DNA of 64,000 nt from Bacteroidota bacterium (GCA_020160935.1 JAIUPL010000001.1:1-64000); one strand, 5' to 3'. Positions 16,370 through 25,814 are shown, counted from the stretch's first letter. Notes: generated by a model not told the origin, from the sequence alone. Numbers and translations are program-made.

Positions 16370-16995
16370 ATCCCCTTCGGCCATTCCAGCCCGGCTGCTT
16401 CTTCTTCCGAAACTTTCCACACGGCGGCTTTGAGTTTCAGCAGTTGGGCATCGACTTCCGACTGGCGGATGGCAACTTCGATCTGGCCGGATTCATCGAA
16501 CTGCTGGCGCACAATTTCTATGTCCAGTTTTTTCAGTCCATTCATGAGATCGGGCATCCAGGCATAGTCAAAATCGAATATAAAGTGTTCTTTTACAAGC
16601 ACTTCTATTTTTTCAGCATTTTTCAGAGCTTCAGCCGCGGCTTCCCTATAGGCCTGTATCAGTCCGGAAGTACCGAGCAAAGTGCCGCCAAAATAGCGCA
16701 CTACGACAATAAAAACATAGGCTAGTCCGGCAGCATCTATCTGTCCGAGTATGGGCCGTCCGGCTGTACCGCTGGGCTCTCCATCGTCGTTGGCTCGAAA
16801 CCGGCTGCCATCTACACCCAGTCGCCAGGCAAAACAATGGTGCCGTGCTTTAAAATGCTCTTTTCGCACCCCTTCCAGCAAGGCCAAAGCCTCTTCTTCC
16901 GTGTGCACCGGATAGGCATAGCCGATGAAGCGACTGCCCCGATCTTTAAACTCTCCGGTGGCCGGCGCTGCAATGGTGTGGTAAGCATCTTTCAT
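16345..16995 (-). CDS. YigZ/IMPACT-family protein
   Basis: 216 residues from ATG 16995 (MKDAYHTIAAPATGEFKDRGSRF). The UPF0029/IMPACT domain covers about 15-125 with SRFIGYAYPV, HHCFAWRLG, NDDGEPSGTAGRPIL and VVVRYFGGTLLGTSGLIQAYR; a DUF1949 domain (about 140-200) follows. Eukaryotic IMPACT regulates Gcn2; the bacterial role is unclear (YigZ may act in translation or proline-peptide metabolism). The last residues (ESERVRE) are encoded by the CTCTCAC repeat, so the native C-terminus has probably been replaced. Longer starts up to 17043 translate a heptamer repeat and are not used here. Confidence 0.88.
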   Translation of the reverse strand: MKDAYHTIAAPATGEFKDRGSRFIGYAYPVHTEEEALALLEGVRKEHFKARHHCFAWRLGVDGSRFRANDDGEPSGTAGRPILGQIDAAGLAYVFIVVVRYFGGTLLGTSGLIQAYREAAAEALKNAEKIEVLVKEHFIFDFDYAWMPDLMNGLKKLDIEIVRQQFDESGQIEVAIRQSEVDAQLLKLKAAVWKVSEEEAAGLEWPKGIESERVRE

Positions 16996-17017
16996 ATGGT
17001 GCAAAGGTAGAGAAAAG

Positions 17018-17059
17018 GGCAAACGGCAAGAAGCAAGAGGCAAAAAGCAAAGGGCGTGA
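17018..17059. repeat. Heptamer array GGCAAAA/AGCAAGA
   Basis: About six 7-bp units (GGCAAAC, GGCAAGA, AGCAAGA, GGCAAAA, AGCAAAG, GGCGTGA) just upstream of the YigZ gene. The complementary unit TTGCCCC/TTGCTCA forms the array at 54773-54849. Confidence 0.7.
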
Positions 17060-17129
17060 TTTGTTTGTGTGAAGTTTTAAAAAAAATGCAAATTTGCTCC
17101 ATCATTTATGTCATTAATCCAACATCAAT

Positions 17130-18398
17130 ATGCGCGAATCATTTTTGCATTTCCTGTGGCGCTGGCGCCGCTTCCACCATCATGCCCTGTGTACTACCCA
17201 GGGCCAAACCCTTGAAATACTGCATCCCGGTGAGTGGAACACCCATGCAGGTCCCGATTTTTTCAATGCCCGTATCCGGCTGGGCGACACGCTCTGGGCC
17301 GGTAATGTGGAAATTCATCTGCGCTCGTCCGACTGGCTGCTGCACGGGCATCAGCGCGACCCTGCCTATGACAATGTGGTACTGCACGTAGTGCTGGAAG
17401 AAGACTTGCCGGTGATCCATGACTCCGGCGAGCGCATTCCGTGTCTCGAACTCAAGGATCGCATTCCGGCCAATATTCTGCATACTTATCAACGCCTGGA
17501 GCAGGAACGCGCCTGGATACCCTGCGAAAGTTTTTTCATGCAAACGCCTGACATTGTGCGACTTAACTGGCTGGATCGACTGCTCGTGGAGCGCCTTGAA
17601 CAAAAAACAGAGGCCATCGCCGCGCTGCTGGAGGCTACTGGAAACCACTGGGAAGAAGCATTTTACCGATTGCTGGCCCGCAATTTTGGACTGAAAGTAA
17701 ATGCCGAACCTTTCGAAATGCTGGCTGCATCACTGCCGCTTTCAGTGCTGGCCAAACACCGCAGCAACGCATTTCAAGTGGAGGCGCTGTTGTTTGGCCA
17801 GGCCGGGTTGCTGGCTGCAGAATTTCAGGAAGACTATCCGACCTCCCTGGCAAAAGAATATCGTTTTTTGCAACACAAGTACCAACTGACACCGCTGGAA
17901 GGAAAGCAATGGAAGTTTCTACGCCTCCGGCCTGCCAATTTTCCCAGCATCCGGCTGGCGCAGTTCTCGGCTTTGATTCACCGGTCGGCGCCTCTTCTGT
18001 CGCAAATACTCGAAGTGAGCAGCCTGCGTCAGGTAGAGCACTTGTTCAGCGTAGAACCCGGCGAATACTGGCTGACGCATTTTCAGTTGGACAAACCCTC
18101 CGCCAAACGGAGCAAGGCGCCCGGGCGCGATTTTATTCACCTGCTTACCATCAATACCATCGTTCCTTTTTTATTCCATTATGGCAAGCAGAAGCAGACT
18201 GAACGCTACCAAAAACGAGCCATGCACCTGCTGGAATCGCTGCCGGCCGAATCGAACGCCATACTCGACGGCTGGCGTACGCTCGGCATAGAAGCCCGCC
18301 ATGCCTATCAGAGCCAGGCGCTGTTGCACCTGAAAACGCGCTATTGCGATGCCAAACGCTGCCTGGAATGCGCTGTGGGGAATGCGATTTTGAAATGA
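17130..18398 (+). CDS. DUF2851 family protein
   Basis: 422-residue protein of the Bacteroidota-specific DUF2851 family, function unknown. Recognisable features are the N-terminal ESFLHFLWRWRRF and LEILHPGEWNTHAGPDFFNARI, VEIHLRSSDWLLHGH and DPAYDNVVLHVV. The C-terminus has a cysteine cluster (YCDAKRCLECAVG) that could bind metal. No signal peptide. Its transcript probably ends in the hairpin right after the stop. Confidence 0.85.
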   Translation: MRESFLHFLWRWRRFHHHALCTTQGQTLEILHPGEWNTHAGPDFFNARIRLGDTLWAGNVEIHLRSSDWLLHGHQRDPAYDNVVLHVVLEEDLPVIHDSGERIPCLELKDRIPANILHTYQRLEQERAWIPCESFFMQTPDIVRLNWLDRLLVERLEQKTEAIAALLEATGNHWEEAFYRLLARNFGLKVNAEPFEMLAASLPLSVLAKHRSNAFQVEALLFGQAGLLAAEFQEDYPTSLAKEYRFLQHKYQLTPLEGKQWKFLRLRPANFPSIRLAQFSALIHRSAPLLSQILEVSSLRQVEHLFSVEPGEYWLTHFQLDKPSAKRSKAPGRDFIHLLTINTIVPFLFHYGKQKQTERYQKRAMHLLESLPAESNAILDGWRTLGIEARHAYQSQALLHLKTRYCDAKRCLECAVGNAILK

Positions 18399-18403
18399 AA
18401 CTT

Positions 18404-18433
18404 GAGACATCCTGAAAAAATTCGGGATGTCTC
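18404..18433 (+). terminator. Hairpin after the DUF2851 gene
   Basis: GAGACATCC pairs with GGGATGTCTC around an A-rich loop (TGAAAAAATTC). The tail is ATATTATTATT, not a pure T-run. It is 5 bp after the stop and ends 28 bp before the next start, so it is likely a terminator. Confidence 0.6.
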
Positions 18434-18460
18434 ATATTATTATTGCACAAAAATCATTTC

Positions 18461-21325
18461 ATGAAACACCTCCTTCCTGCATTGTTTCTGTTGTGCCTGC
18501 CTGCACCGCTCTTTTCCCAATCGGCCAAAAAAATCATCGACCATGCCGATGTGCAGCGCTGGAAAAAAATAGAGCAACAAAAGATGTCCAAAGACGGACA
18601 ATGGGTCAGTTGGGCTCAAATGCCCGTCACGGAAGGCGACGTGGAGTTGTACCTCTGGAACGCTGGCACAAAGCAAACCCGCGTATTCCGCCGGGCTTCC
18701 GATGCACAGTTTTCCGCAGATGATAAACTGCTGGTTTTCACCATCAAACCGGCCCTCGACAGCCTGAAAGCCTTGCGCCGGAAAAAGGTAAAAGACGAAG
18801 ACCTGCCCAAAGATACCCTGGCCATTTTTACCCTCGCTACCGGGCAGTTGGAAAAAATCCCACGCCTGAAAAAAGTACTCGTTCCGGAAAAATGGGCCGG
18901 CTGGCTGGCTTTTCAGTGTGAACCTGAAAAACCTGCTCCTGCCAAAAAAGACAGCACCAAAACCCAGCCCAAACCCAATCCAAAAGCCCCGAAGGAAAAA
19001 AAGGAAGACAAGGATAACGGTTACCGGCTGGTGCTGCGCAACACGGCTACCGGCGCGCAGGATACCATCGCGTATGTAAAGGAATTTGCTGCGGCAAAAA
19101 AGAGTCCGCAAATTCTCCTGTACAGCACTGGCTGGGGCGACACCATGCTCCTGCGCGCCAACCGGCAGGTACAAAAAAATGGTGTGTACTGGTATGATTT
19201 AGAACACTTTACAATACAGCCGGTATTTCGCGCCAAAGGGAAATTCCAGCAACTGGCACTCGATGAAAAAGGCGGGCAAGGCGCATTTTTGGCCGATCTC
19301 GACACGAGCAAGGCGCGCATCCGACCCTTGCAATTGTGTTATGCGGAAAAAGGCGATTCGGCAAAAATCATCGCTCGCCCGGACAGCGATTTTTTACAAC
19401 AAAAAGGCGAAGCAGCCTGGATCATCAGCGAAAACAGCCGGCCGGTTTTTTCGGAAGACGGCGATAAAATGTATTTCGGGATCGCGCCGCCTCCGGTACT
19501 AAACGACACGACTTTGCTGAAAGAGGAAATTGTGGACGTGGAAGTGTGGAACTGGAAAGATACCCGCCTTTACACCCAGCAGGAAGTACAACTCGACAAC
19601 CTGCGCAAACGCACATTTCCCGTGGTGTGGCATTGCCGGAAAAACCGTTTTGTGCAACTCGCCAACCTCGACATCCCGGAACTGCGGTTTCAGGAACAAC
19701 GCAATGCCGATATGGCCCTGGCAATTTCGGAAGAAGCCTACGGCGAGTACATCACCCGCGAAGGTTCGGCACACAAGGATGTGTATGTCGTTGATCTGAA
19801 AACGGGCGATAAAACATTGATAGCAAAAGACTTGCGTGGAAACCCGCGGCTGTCGCCCGCGGCAAAATACATCTATTGGTGGAGCGAGCCCGACACCGCC
19901 TGGTTTGCCTGGAGCGCCCGCCGCGGAGAAACGGTTCGGCTTACAAACAATCGTGAGACCGCATTTTACGATGAAGAAAATGACCAGCCCGATTACCCTG
20001 CCGATTTTGGCGCGGCGGGTTGGCTCGAAGAAGATGCCGCCTTGCTGGTGTACGACCGTTTCGACTTATGGATGCTCGACCCGTCCGGGAAAAAGCAGCC
20101 CGTGCGGATGTCGCATGGCCGGGAAAACCAGACGGTGTATCGCTACCTGAAACTCGACCCAGAGCAGCGTAGCATTCCTGCAGATGCTACCCTTCTTATG
20201 CATCGTTTTCATAGAATTACCAAAGCCGAAGGATACACCTGGTGCAATCTTAAAACGGGGAAATGGACCGAACTCGGCGGCGGCGATTACGCCTACTCCA
20301 AACAACCCCTGAAACCTGAAAAAGCGGATGTGTTGCTCTTTTCCAGGAATAATTTTCAGGAATTTCCCGATTTGCAGTACCTGCCATACGGCAATCCGGG
20401 CGCTCGCCCCGAAATGATTTCCCACGTCAATCCGCAGCAAACCGAATACCGATGGGGAACGATCGAACCTGTGCAATGGACCTCATTGAGCGGAGAAAAA
20501 CTCAACGGCCTGCTGGTAAAACCCGAAGATTTTGACCCGGACAAACAGTACCCGATGATCGTGAATTTCTACGAAAAACAATCGGACGGACTGCATGTGC
20601 ACCGCAGCCCCGATTTTCACCGTTCCACCATCAATTACACGATATACGCCAGCCGGGGCTACCTTGTTTTTTCTCCCGACATCACCTATCGCACGGGTTA
20701 TCCGGGCGCTTCTGCCTACGATGACATCGTGAGCGGCGTAAATGCACTGATAGAAAGGGGCATTGTTGACCCCAAACGCATTGCCTTGCAGGGCCACTCC
20801 TGGGGCGGCTATCAGGCGGCTTACCTCGTCACCCGCACCAACCTGTTTGCCTGCGCTGAAGCGGGCGCGCCGGTTGCCAACATGACATCCGCATATGGCG
20901 GTATTCGCTGGGAATCGGGCTTGTCGCGTGCCTTTCAGTACGAACACCAGCAAAGCCGTATCGGTGGAAACCTGTGGGAATACCCGATGCGATACCTGGA
21001 AAATTCGCCGCTTTTTGCCCTCGATAAAGTGCAAACGCCCCTGCTTATCCTGCACAACGACAAAGACGGCGCGGTGCCCTGGTACCAGGGTATCGAACTG
21101 TTTTCGGGCTTGCGTCGCCTGGGCAAACCCTGCTGGTTGCTCAACTACAACGACGAACCGCACTGGCCTGTCAAACTGCAAAATCGTATGGATTTTCAAC
21201 GGCGTATGCAGCAGTTTTTTGATCACTATCTGATGGGCGCGCCTGAGCCGAAATGGATGAAACGCGGCGTGCCTCCCGTCGAAAAAGGTATTTTACAAGG
21301 GCTGGAAACGGATGAAGGCGGCTAG
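18461..21325 (+). CDS. S9 family prolyl oligopeptidase-like peptidase
   Basis: 954 residues from ATG 18461; the first 20 (MKHLLPALFLLCLPAPLFSQ) are a signal peptide, so it is exported, probably periplasmic. A long N-terminal beta-propeller (about 30-660) precedes the alpha/beta-hydrolase domain. Catalytic residues are Ser780 in GHSWGGYQA, Asp in DKDGAVPW near 869 and His901 in EPHWP. The Lys/Pro/Ala-rich stretch at about 155-185 (PKPNPKAPKEKKEDKD) is a flexible insert. Such enzymes remove or cut peptides in nutrient scavenging. Its TAG stop is followed at once by TGATTTG of the REP repeat. Confidence 0.92.
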   Translation: MKHLLPALFLLCLPAPLFSQSAKKIIDHADVQRWKKIEQQKMSKDGQWVSWAQMPVTEGDVELYLWNAGTKQTRVFRRASDAQFSADDKLLVFTIKPALDSLKALRRKKVKDEDLPKDTLAIFTLATGQLEKIPRLKKVLVPEKWAGWLAFQCEPEKPAPAKKDSTKTQPKPNPKAPKEKKEDKDNGYRLVLRNTATGAQDTIAYVKEFAAAKKSPQILLYSTGWGDTMLLRANRQVQKNGVYWYDLEHFTIQPVFRAKGKFQQLALDEKGGQGAFLADLDTSKARIRPLQLCYAEKGDSAKIIARPDSDFLQQKGEAAWIISENSRPVFSEDGDKMYFGIAPPPVLNDTTLLKEEIVDVEVWNWKDTRLYTQQEVQLDNLRKRTFPVVWHCRKNRFVQLANLDIPELRFQEQRNADMALAISEEAYGEYITREGSAHKDVYVVDLKTGDKTLIAKDLRGNPRLSPAAKYIYWWSEPDTAWFAWSARRGETVRLTNNRETAFYDEENDQPDYPADFGAAGWLEEDAALLVYDRFDLWMLDPSGKKQPVRMSHGRENQTVYRYLKLDPEQRSIPADATLLMHRFHRITKAEGYTWCNLKTGKWTELGGGDYAYSKQPLKPEKADVLLFSRNNFQEFPDLQYLPYGNPGARPEMISHVNPQQTEYRWGTIEPVQWTSLSGEKLNGLLVKPEDFDPDKQYPMIVNFYEKQSDGLHVHRSPDFHRSTINYTIYASRGYLVFSPDITYRTGYPGASAYDDIVSGVNALIERGIVDPKRIALQGHSWGGYQAAYLVTRTNLFACAEAGAPVANMTSAYGGIRWESGLSRAFQYEHQQSRIGGNLWEYPMRYLENSPLFALDKVQTPLLILHNDKDGAVPWYQGIELFSGLRRLGKPCWLLNYNDEPHWPVKLQNRMDFQRRMQQFFDHYLMGAPEPKWMKRGVPPVEKGILQGLETDEGG

Positions 21326-21326
21326 T

Positions 21327-21471
21327 GATTTGACAACTTTTTGAAAGTTGTCAAATCTGGAATTACTGTGTGTTTTGACCGAAGATTTGACAACTTTTTG
21401 AAAGTTGTCAAATCTGGAATTACCGCGTGTTTTGACCGAAGATTTGACAACTTTCAAAAAGTTGTCAAATC
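21327..21471. repeat. Three REP palindromes (TGATTTGACAACTTT family)
   Basis: Three 31-bp palindromes at 21327-21357, 21384-21414 and 21441-21471, each GATTTGACAACTTT, 3-nt centre, AAAGTTGTCAAATC or its inverse. They are spaced by 57 bp, with conserved spacer GGAATTAC-GTGTTTTGACCGAA, so the array is a tandem repeat. The third copy has its centre in the opposite orientation. The same palindrome flanks and enters the transposase gene at 31389-32024. The rest of the gap to 21553 has nothing else. Confidence 0.92.
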
Positions 21472-21553
21472 AAATATGCATTTTTCATGAAAGCAGCATC
21501 ATGAAAGGCGTGCACCCAATTCACTCCTTTTTACAACCAAAAATGCTACTCTT

Positions 21554-23554
21554 ATGAAATTGTCATTTTTCCTTGCCTCCTGCTGGCTGGCTATGGCCGG
21601 CTTGTTTACTGCTACCGATACTGCTACCCTCAAAGGAACTATTACCGACGCACAAAGTGGAGAAACACTCGTTGGAGCCACAATACAGGTACTGCAACAT
21701 AAAAAAACGATAAAAGCCGTTCAATCAGATGTAAACGGAAAATTTACCATTGAGATTCAACCCGGTACGTACGAAGTAGAAGCATCCTACACGGGCTTTA
21801 CCACCGTACGTTATTCAGAGGTGGAAATAAAGAAGGGCGAGAACCAGATTTCTTTCCAACTGCAACCCGGCGCCGTTCTGATGGAGGCCATCGTGACAGA
21901 TTACCGTAGCCCCATTGCAAAAGATGAACTGAGCAGGACGAGCGCCTACATGGAGGGTGAACGCGCTGCCCCCGCCGGCGCACCGGTAGAATACAAGGCA
22001 GTTTCGCCGAAAACCAGGGTGAAAAGCGCGCCTGCTCCTGCCAAGTCCGACCGGGTCAGCCGAGAAGCCCCCGCTACCACAAAAATGGCAGAGCCAGTCA
22101 TCATGGAAGATGTTGCCTACGAAATGACGCCTGCTACCAGCGATGGCCCCCGCGACCGCAGGATGGATGCTGACAAATCTGTACCACCTGTATCCACTAC
22201 AACTCCTGCTCCACGCGCCGGACTGCTCACCGCTGGCGAATGGAACGACCTGCACAACTGGAATCGCCACTGGACCGACCTGCTGGCCGACGGCGAAATT
22301 GCCGAATACCAAAAAATGTATCAGCAATACCCCAGCCAGCGATACACGGTGCTGCTCACCAATTCCAACGACTTCCCGGTGAGCGATGCTTATGTAAAAC
22401 TCAGCACCCGCTCCGGCGAAATACTCTGGGAAAGTCGTACCGACAACACCGGCAAAGCCGAACTCTGGGCAGGCCTTTTCGACAACAAACCGTACGCCGA
22501 CCTGCGCGCCGAAGCCTGGGTAAACGGCCAGAAACACGATCTTGGCCAGCCTAAACCAGCGAAAGATGGCATCAACCGCCACCAGATTCAGGTGGATTGC
22601 AACGCGTCCAAAAAAGTGGACATTGTATGGGCTGTCGACGCCACGGGCAGCATGGGCGATGAAATTGAATACCTCAAAACGGAACTGCTCGATGTGATCG
22701 GCCGTGCGCAGTCGCACAACCGCGAACTGGAATTTCGCATGGGCACCGTGTTCTACCGCGACAAAGGCGATGAATACATCACCAAAAGCAGCGGCCTGAC
22801 GCCGGATATTTCCAAAACGGTCGATTTTATCCGCAAACAGTTTGCCGGCGGTGGCGGCGACTACCCGGAAGCCGTACACAGCGCGCTGGAAGAAACCATT
22901 TTTAGCCAGAAATGGAATGATAATGCCATTGCACGCATCTGTTTCCTCGTGCTCGACGCCAGCCCGCACGCCGACCAACCGGAGGTGATCGCCAGTATCC
23001 AGCGCAGCATCCGCGAAGCGGCGCGCCTGGGTATCCGCATCGTGCCGGTGACTGCCAGCGGTATTCAGAAAGACACGGAATTTCTGATGAAATTTTTCGG
23101 TCTGGCCACCAACGGCACCTATGTTTTCCTGACCGACCACAGCGGTATCGGCGGCCGCCACCTCGAACCCACTACCGACGAATACAAGGTGGAACTGCTC
23201 AATGACTTGCTGGTGCGCCTCATCACGGAGTACACCACCATCAAAACCTGCGAAGGCAAATCGTCTATCCTTTTTGAAAACGACCCGGAACAGCAACAAC
23301 AGCCCAATGCCTCCGACGAAAAAGCCCTGTATTACCCCAACCCGGCCACCACACAATTTACCCTCGAACTGCCCGTAGCCGTAGAGTCCGTTACCATCTA
23401 CGATTCGGAAGGAAAAGCCGCGCGCAAAATAGAACAGCCGCAAGCCGGCCGCCACACGGTCATCGTCAGCGATTTGCCCGAAGGTTTTTACACCATCCGC
23501 ATTTTACGGGCGGGTAAAATGCAGAGCGGGAAGTTAATCGTAATCAGAGCGTGA
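21554..23554 (+). CDS. Secreted vWA protein with carboxypeptidase-regulatory-like and T9SS domains
   Basis: 666 residues. Signal peptide (about 1-20), then a CarboxypepD_reg-like beta domain (about 24-100, LKGTITDAQSGETLVGATIQV), a Pro/Ala-rich linker (about 130-215), a domain of unknown type (about 220-350), a von Willebrand A domain (about 355-550; KKVDIVWAVDATGSMGDEIEY gives a MIDAS-like DxTGS), and a T9SS type A sorting tail (YYPNPATTQFTLEL to the end). It should be a cell-surface or released protein, possibly binding metal or ligands. Its TGA stop lies in the first unit of a GTGAGAG repeat. A long frame on the opposite strand is only a shadow. Confidence 0.87.
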   Translation: MKLSFFLASCWLAMAGLFTATDTATLKGTITDAQSGETLVGATIQVLQHKKTIKAVQSDVNGKFTIEIQPGTYEVEASYTGFTTVRYSEVEIKKGENQISFQLQPGAVLMEAIVTDYRSPIAKDELSRTSAYMEGERAAPAGAPVEYKAVSPKTRVKSAPAPAKSDRVSREAPATTKMAEPVIMEDVAYEMTPATSDGPRDRRMDADKSVPPVSTTTPAPRAGLLTAGEWNDLHNWNRHWTDLLADGEIAEYQKMYQQYPSQRYTVLLTNSNDFPVSDAYVKLSTRSGEILWESRTDNTGKAELWAGLFDNKPYADLRAEAWVNGQKHDLGQPKPAKDGINRHQIQVDCNASKKVDIVWAVDATGSMGDEIEYLKTELLDVIGRAQSHNRELEFRMGTVFYRDKGDEYITKSSGLTPDISKTVDFIRKQFAGGGGDYPEAVHSALEETIFSQKWNDNAIARICFLVLDASPHADQPEVIASIQRSIREAARLGIRIVPVTASGIQKDTEFLMKFFGLATNGTYVFLTDHSGIGGRHLEPTTDEYKVELLNDLLVRLITEYTTIKTCEGKSSILFENDPEQQQQPNASDEKALYYPNPATTQFTLELPVAVESVTIYDSEGKAARKIEQPQAGRHTVIVSDLPEGFYTIRILRAGKMQSGKLIVIRA

Positions 23555-24207
23555 GAGATGTGAGAGGGTGAGAGAAGTGAGAGATTTGTCCTAAAATAGG
23601 TTTACACGAAAAGTAAACTAAAAACAGGACAAAGATGAAAAGAGAGCGAAGAATTGGCTGAATTAAAGGCTGAATGGGCAATTCTAAAACGGGAATTGGA
23701 GGACGAGCGCTTGCGTCGGCAGGCGTATCAATTGATGGTGAAGATAGAGAAGAGGAATTTAATATCCCGATCGAAAAAAAGTTTGGTGTCAAACAGCGCA
23801 AAAAATGAAAGACCTGCATCCACAATTGCCTTTAGGGCGTTTGTGTGGGCTGTTTGACAAGGGTCGTCAATCCTTTTACCAAAGGCAAACAGGTCATATA
23901 TGGGCAAGCATTAGAGGAGCATTTTATCCTTAGTCAGGTACAAGGCAGCCGGAAGCGCCAGCCGAGGATAAGTGTGAGGAAGTTGTTGGTGAAATTGGAG
24001 GAAATCGGGATTCAGATCGGCCGGGATGCGCTTTTTGATATGTTACGGCAGAATGGACTGCTGGTCAGGCGGCGCCGAAATGGGGCAAGAACGACCATAT
24101 CGTAGCGAAGCGGTACACTCTACGCACTCTCACTTCTCTCACTTCTCTCACTCTCTCACTTCTCTCACTTCTCTCACACCTCTCACTCTCTCACCCTCTC
24201 ACTCTCT
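23549..24207. mobile_element. IS3 remnant flanked by inverted GTGAGAG/CTCTCAC arrays
   Basis: The left array (23549-23590) has GTGAGAG units; the right array (24124-24207) has about twelve CTCTCAC or CACTTCT units in the inverse orientation. Between them is a broken IS3-type transposase. In other gaps such arms enclose only a short loop, so it seems that an insertion sequence landed in the loop of a repeat element and then decayed, or that the arms assembled around it. Confidence 0.65.
23636..24105 (+). pseudogene. Degenerate IS3-family transposase (OrfA C-term and OrfB N-term)
   Basis: Pieces of two reading frames align by eye with IS3 transposases. The first (about 23636-23812) gives LAELKAEWAILKRELEDERL and, after a frameshift, EEFNIPIEKKFGVKQ, the end of OrfA. 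The second starts at 23804 (MKDLHPQLPLGRLCGLFDKG, then RQSFYQRQ) and, in a different frame from about 23920, gives the HTH segment RKRQPRISVRKLLVKLEEI and GRDALFDMLRQNGLLVRRRR of OrfB. The DDE catalytic domain is absent, so it cannot transpose. Confidence 0.8.
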
Positions 24208-25028
24208 AAAAACCTGTATCTCATTATCAGTCCTTCTCCTTTTTTCCCCTCGCTGCTCAGTACCAGGTCGCCATTAAAGTCGAAGGAAATGCCTTCGGGT
24301 TGTGGAAGCATTTTTTTATCGAGGCGAATGGCATATTTGATGACGCCTGTGGCGTAGTCGAGTACGACAAGGCGTTTTTGTGCCGAAGAAAGCACGTACA
24401 CATCGCCGGTGATCGGATGAACGGCAATGCCAGAAGGGCTAAAGAAATGCTCGTTTTCTCCCGGAATGTGCGGTACCAAGCGATTTACTTCCAGCGGATC
24501 TACCGTATACACGGGCTGATCTGACAACTTTTTACTGTTCAGGTCGAACGCATAGATTTTTCGCAGGTAACTACTGTCCGTATTTCCCTTGCAGGCCATG
24601 AGCAAAGCGTTGCGTTTGGCATCATAGCCCAATCCCTCCACATCGTCCTCTTTACGCAGAGGGGTTTCATATTCACGCACTGATGGACTTTTGCGCTTCC
24701 AGCGGCCTATTTCAAAAACATCTCCATTGCTTTTGACAGCGAACAGGCAAGGACCGACCATTTCTACGCCTTCAAAGTCGCCTTTGTCGCGAAACAGTAC
24801 CCGGCGGGTGATCGCGCCGCCACCGGCGCCGTCTACAAAGAAAATTTCTCCCTTTTCATCGGCAATAGCGAGGTATTGGCCCTCAACGTCGGTTGGACTG
24901 AGGCCAGAAATCTCACGCAGGTCCTCACTGACGAGGTTGATGATATGGGAAGGATTTGCCAGATTATACGGCAGCGTATCAGGCGGGGTAATCGACAGAC
25001 ACAAGCCGATCGAGAGGAACAGGTTCAT
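24183..25028 (-). CDS. SdiA-regulated-domain-like secreted beta-propeller protein
   Basis: 281 residues. A short N-terminal hydrophobic stretch (about 1-15) looks like a weak signal peptide. The body matches the SdiA-regulated / phytase-esterase-like propeller: SHIINLVSEDLREISGLSP, LAIADEKGEIFFVDG, GDFEGVEMVG, DDVEGLGYDAKRNALLMACKG and FSPSGIAVHPITGDVYVLSS, PEGISFDFNGDLVLSSEG. Function unknown. The last seven residues (ESERVRE) are the same as those of the YigZ protein and come from the CTCTCAC repeat, so this C-terminus is repeat-derived. Confidence 0.82.
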   Translation of the reverse strand: MNLFLSIGLCLSITPPDTLPYNLANPSHIINLVSEDLREISGLSPTDVEGQYLAIADEKGEIFFVDGAGGGAITRRVLFRDKGDFEGVEMVGPCLFAVKSNGDVFEIGRWKRKSPSVREYETPLRKEDDVEGLGYDAKRNALLMACKGNTDSSYLRKIYAFDLNSKKLSDQPVYTVDPLEVNRLVPHIPGENEHFFSPSGIAVHPITGDVYVLSSAQKRLVVLDYATGVIKYAIRLDKKMLPQPEGISFDFNGDLVLSSEGKKGEGLIMRYRFLESERVRE

Positions 25029-25124
25029 AAGCGTTTGATTTATCGGAACAAAAGGAACAGTACATTGCTTCTAAGCAAACACACTGTTTCTGATAACGTT
25101 CAAACCCCCGAACCGTGTTTCATT

Positions 25125-25559
25125 TTACTCCGAAAAAACTTCGATTTCGTGTGTTTTTACCACTAAGTCGGTAAATTTCCCTTTAAAACGGGTGGCTTTC
25201 ACGATGTGGTTGTCGATCCAGTGGTAGTTGCCGCCACGTGGTTTACCGAACAGGATACCGTGGTATTTGAAGCCATGTTTGGCGAGCCATTGCTCTGTCA
25301 CTTCGCGGTGCGCTTCCGTACGGCTGGTGAAGAAAAAGATTACGTGGCCTTCGTCGTACCAGCGATTCAGCATTTCCAGTGCATCTGGATAAGGCAAAAT
25401 AGTGCCCATACGCTCCGGTTCTTCATTCGGAACGTCGTCGCAAATGGTACCGTCAATATCGATGAGAAAGTTCTTGATATGCTGAGGGAGGATCGGGCTG
25501 AGGCGTTCGCCCTTTTCGTTGAAAATTTCTTTTAAGTTCTGCTCGGATTGATCTTGCAT
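25125..25559 (-). CDS. HAD-superfamily phosphatase-like protein
   Basis: 144 residues. HAD motif I is FLIDIDGTICDD (about 30-41; DxDGT), motif II is VIFFFTSRTEAHREVT, and the C-terminal part has the lysine region LFGKPRGGNYHWIDN. Short for a HAD enzyme and without a cap domain. Relatives in Bacteroidota are often labelled phosphoheptose isomerase, but the visible motifs are those of a HAD phosphatase, so that label is doubtful. Substrate unknown; a sugar phosphate is possible. Confidence 0.8.
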   Translation of the reverse strand: MQDQSEQNLKEIFNEKGERLSPILPQHIKNFLIDIDGTICDDVPNEEPERMGTILPYPDALEMLNRWYDEGHVIFFFTSRTEAHREVTEQWLAKHGFKYHGILFGKPRGGNYHWIDNHIVKATRFKGKFTDLVVKTHEIEVFSE

Positions 25560-25690
25560 GACTTTTTAATTGGTGTAAAATTGACGCAAAGGTACGGCGT
25601 ACAATTGATTATTGCCCGTCTGCAACTGCAAACATTAAGTAAAGACTAATGATTACTGTTAAACAAATGACAAAATAACATCATTTTATG

Positions 25691-25755
25691 TGCCAAATCC
25701 TCGCTTCGCTGTTTGTAATAACAACTTCATACAGCGAGGGTTGTGACATTTGGCA
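25691..25755. other. Interrupted inverted repeat before the NlpC/P60 gene
   Basis: TGCCAAAT (25691-25698) pairs with ATTTGGCA (25748-25755), and inside it CCTCGCT pairs with AGCGAGG. The structure ends about 60 bp before the start codon at 25815, so it would form in the 5' leader or act as a protein site. The rest of the gap 25560-25690 shows nothing definite. Confidence 0.4.
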
Positions 25756-25814
25756 TGGTCTTTTCCGCCTGCTATCGCCCACCGCCTTCCGATTATCCGT
25801 TCAACCTGCATACT

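Noticed and set aside
21815-23455. A 546-codon open frame on the minus strand across the vWA gene
   Set aside because: Antisense shadow caused by codon use; the translation has no domain features, and the plus-strand gene has clear signal, vWA and T9SS parts.
25691-25755. Riboswitch before the NlpC/P60 gene
   Set aside because: Only a simple interrupted inverted repeat is seen, with no known riboswitch core.
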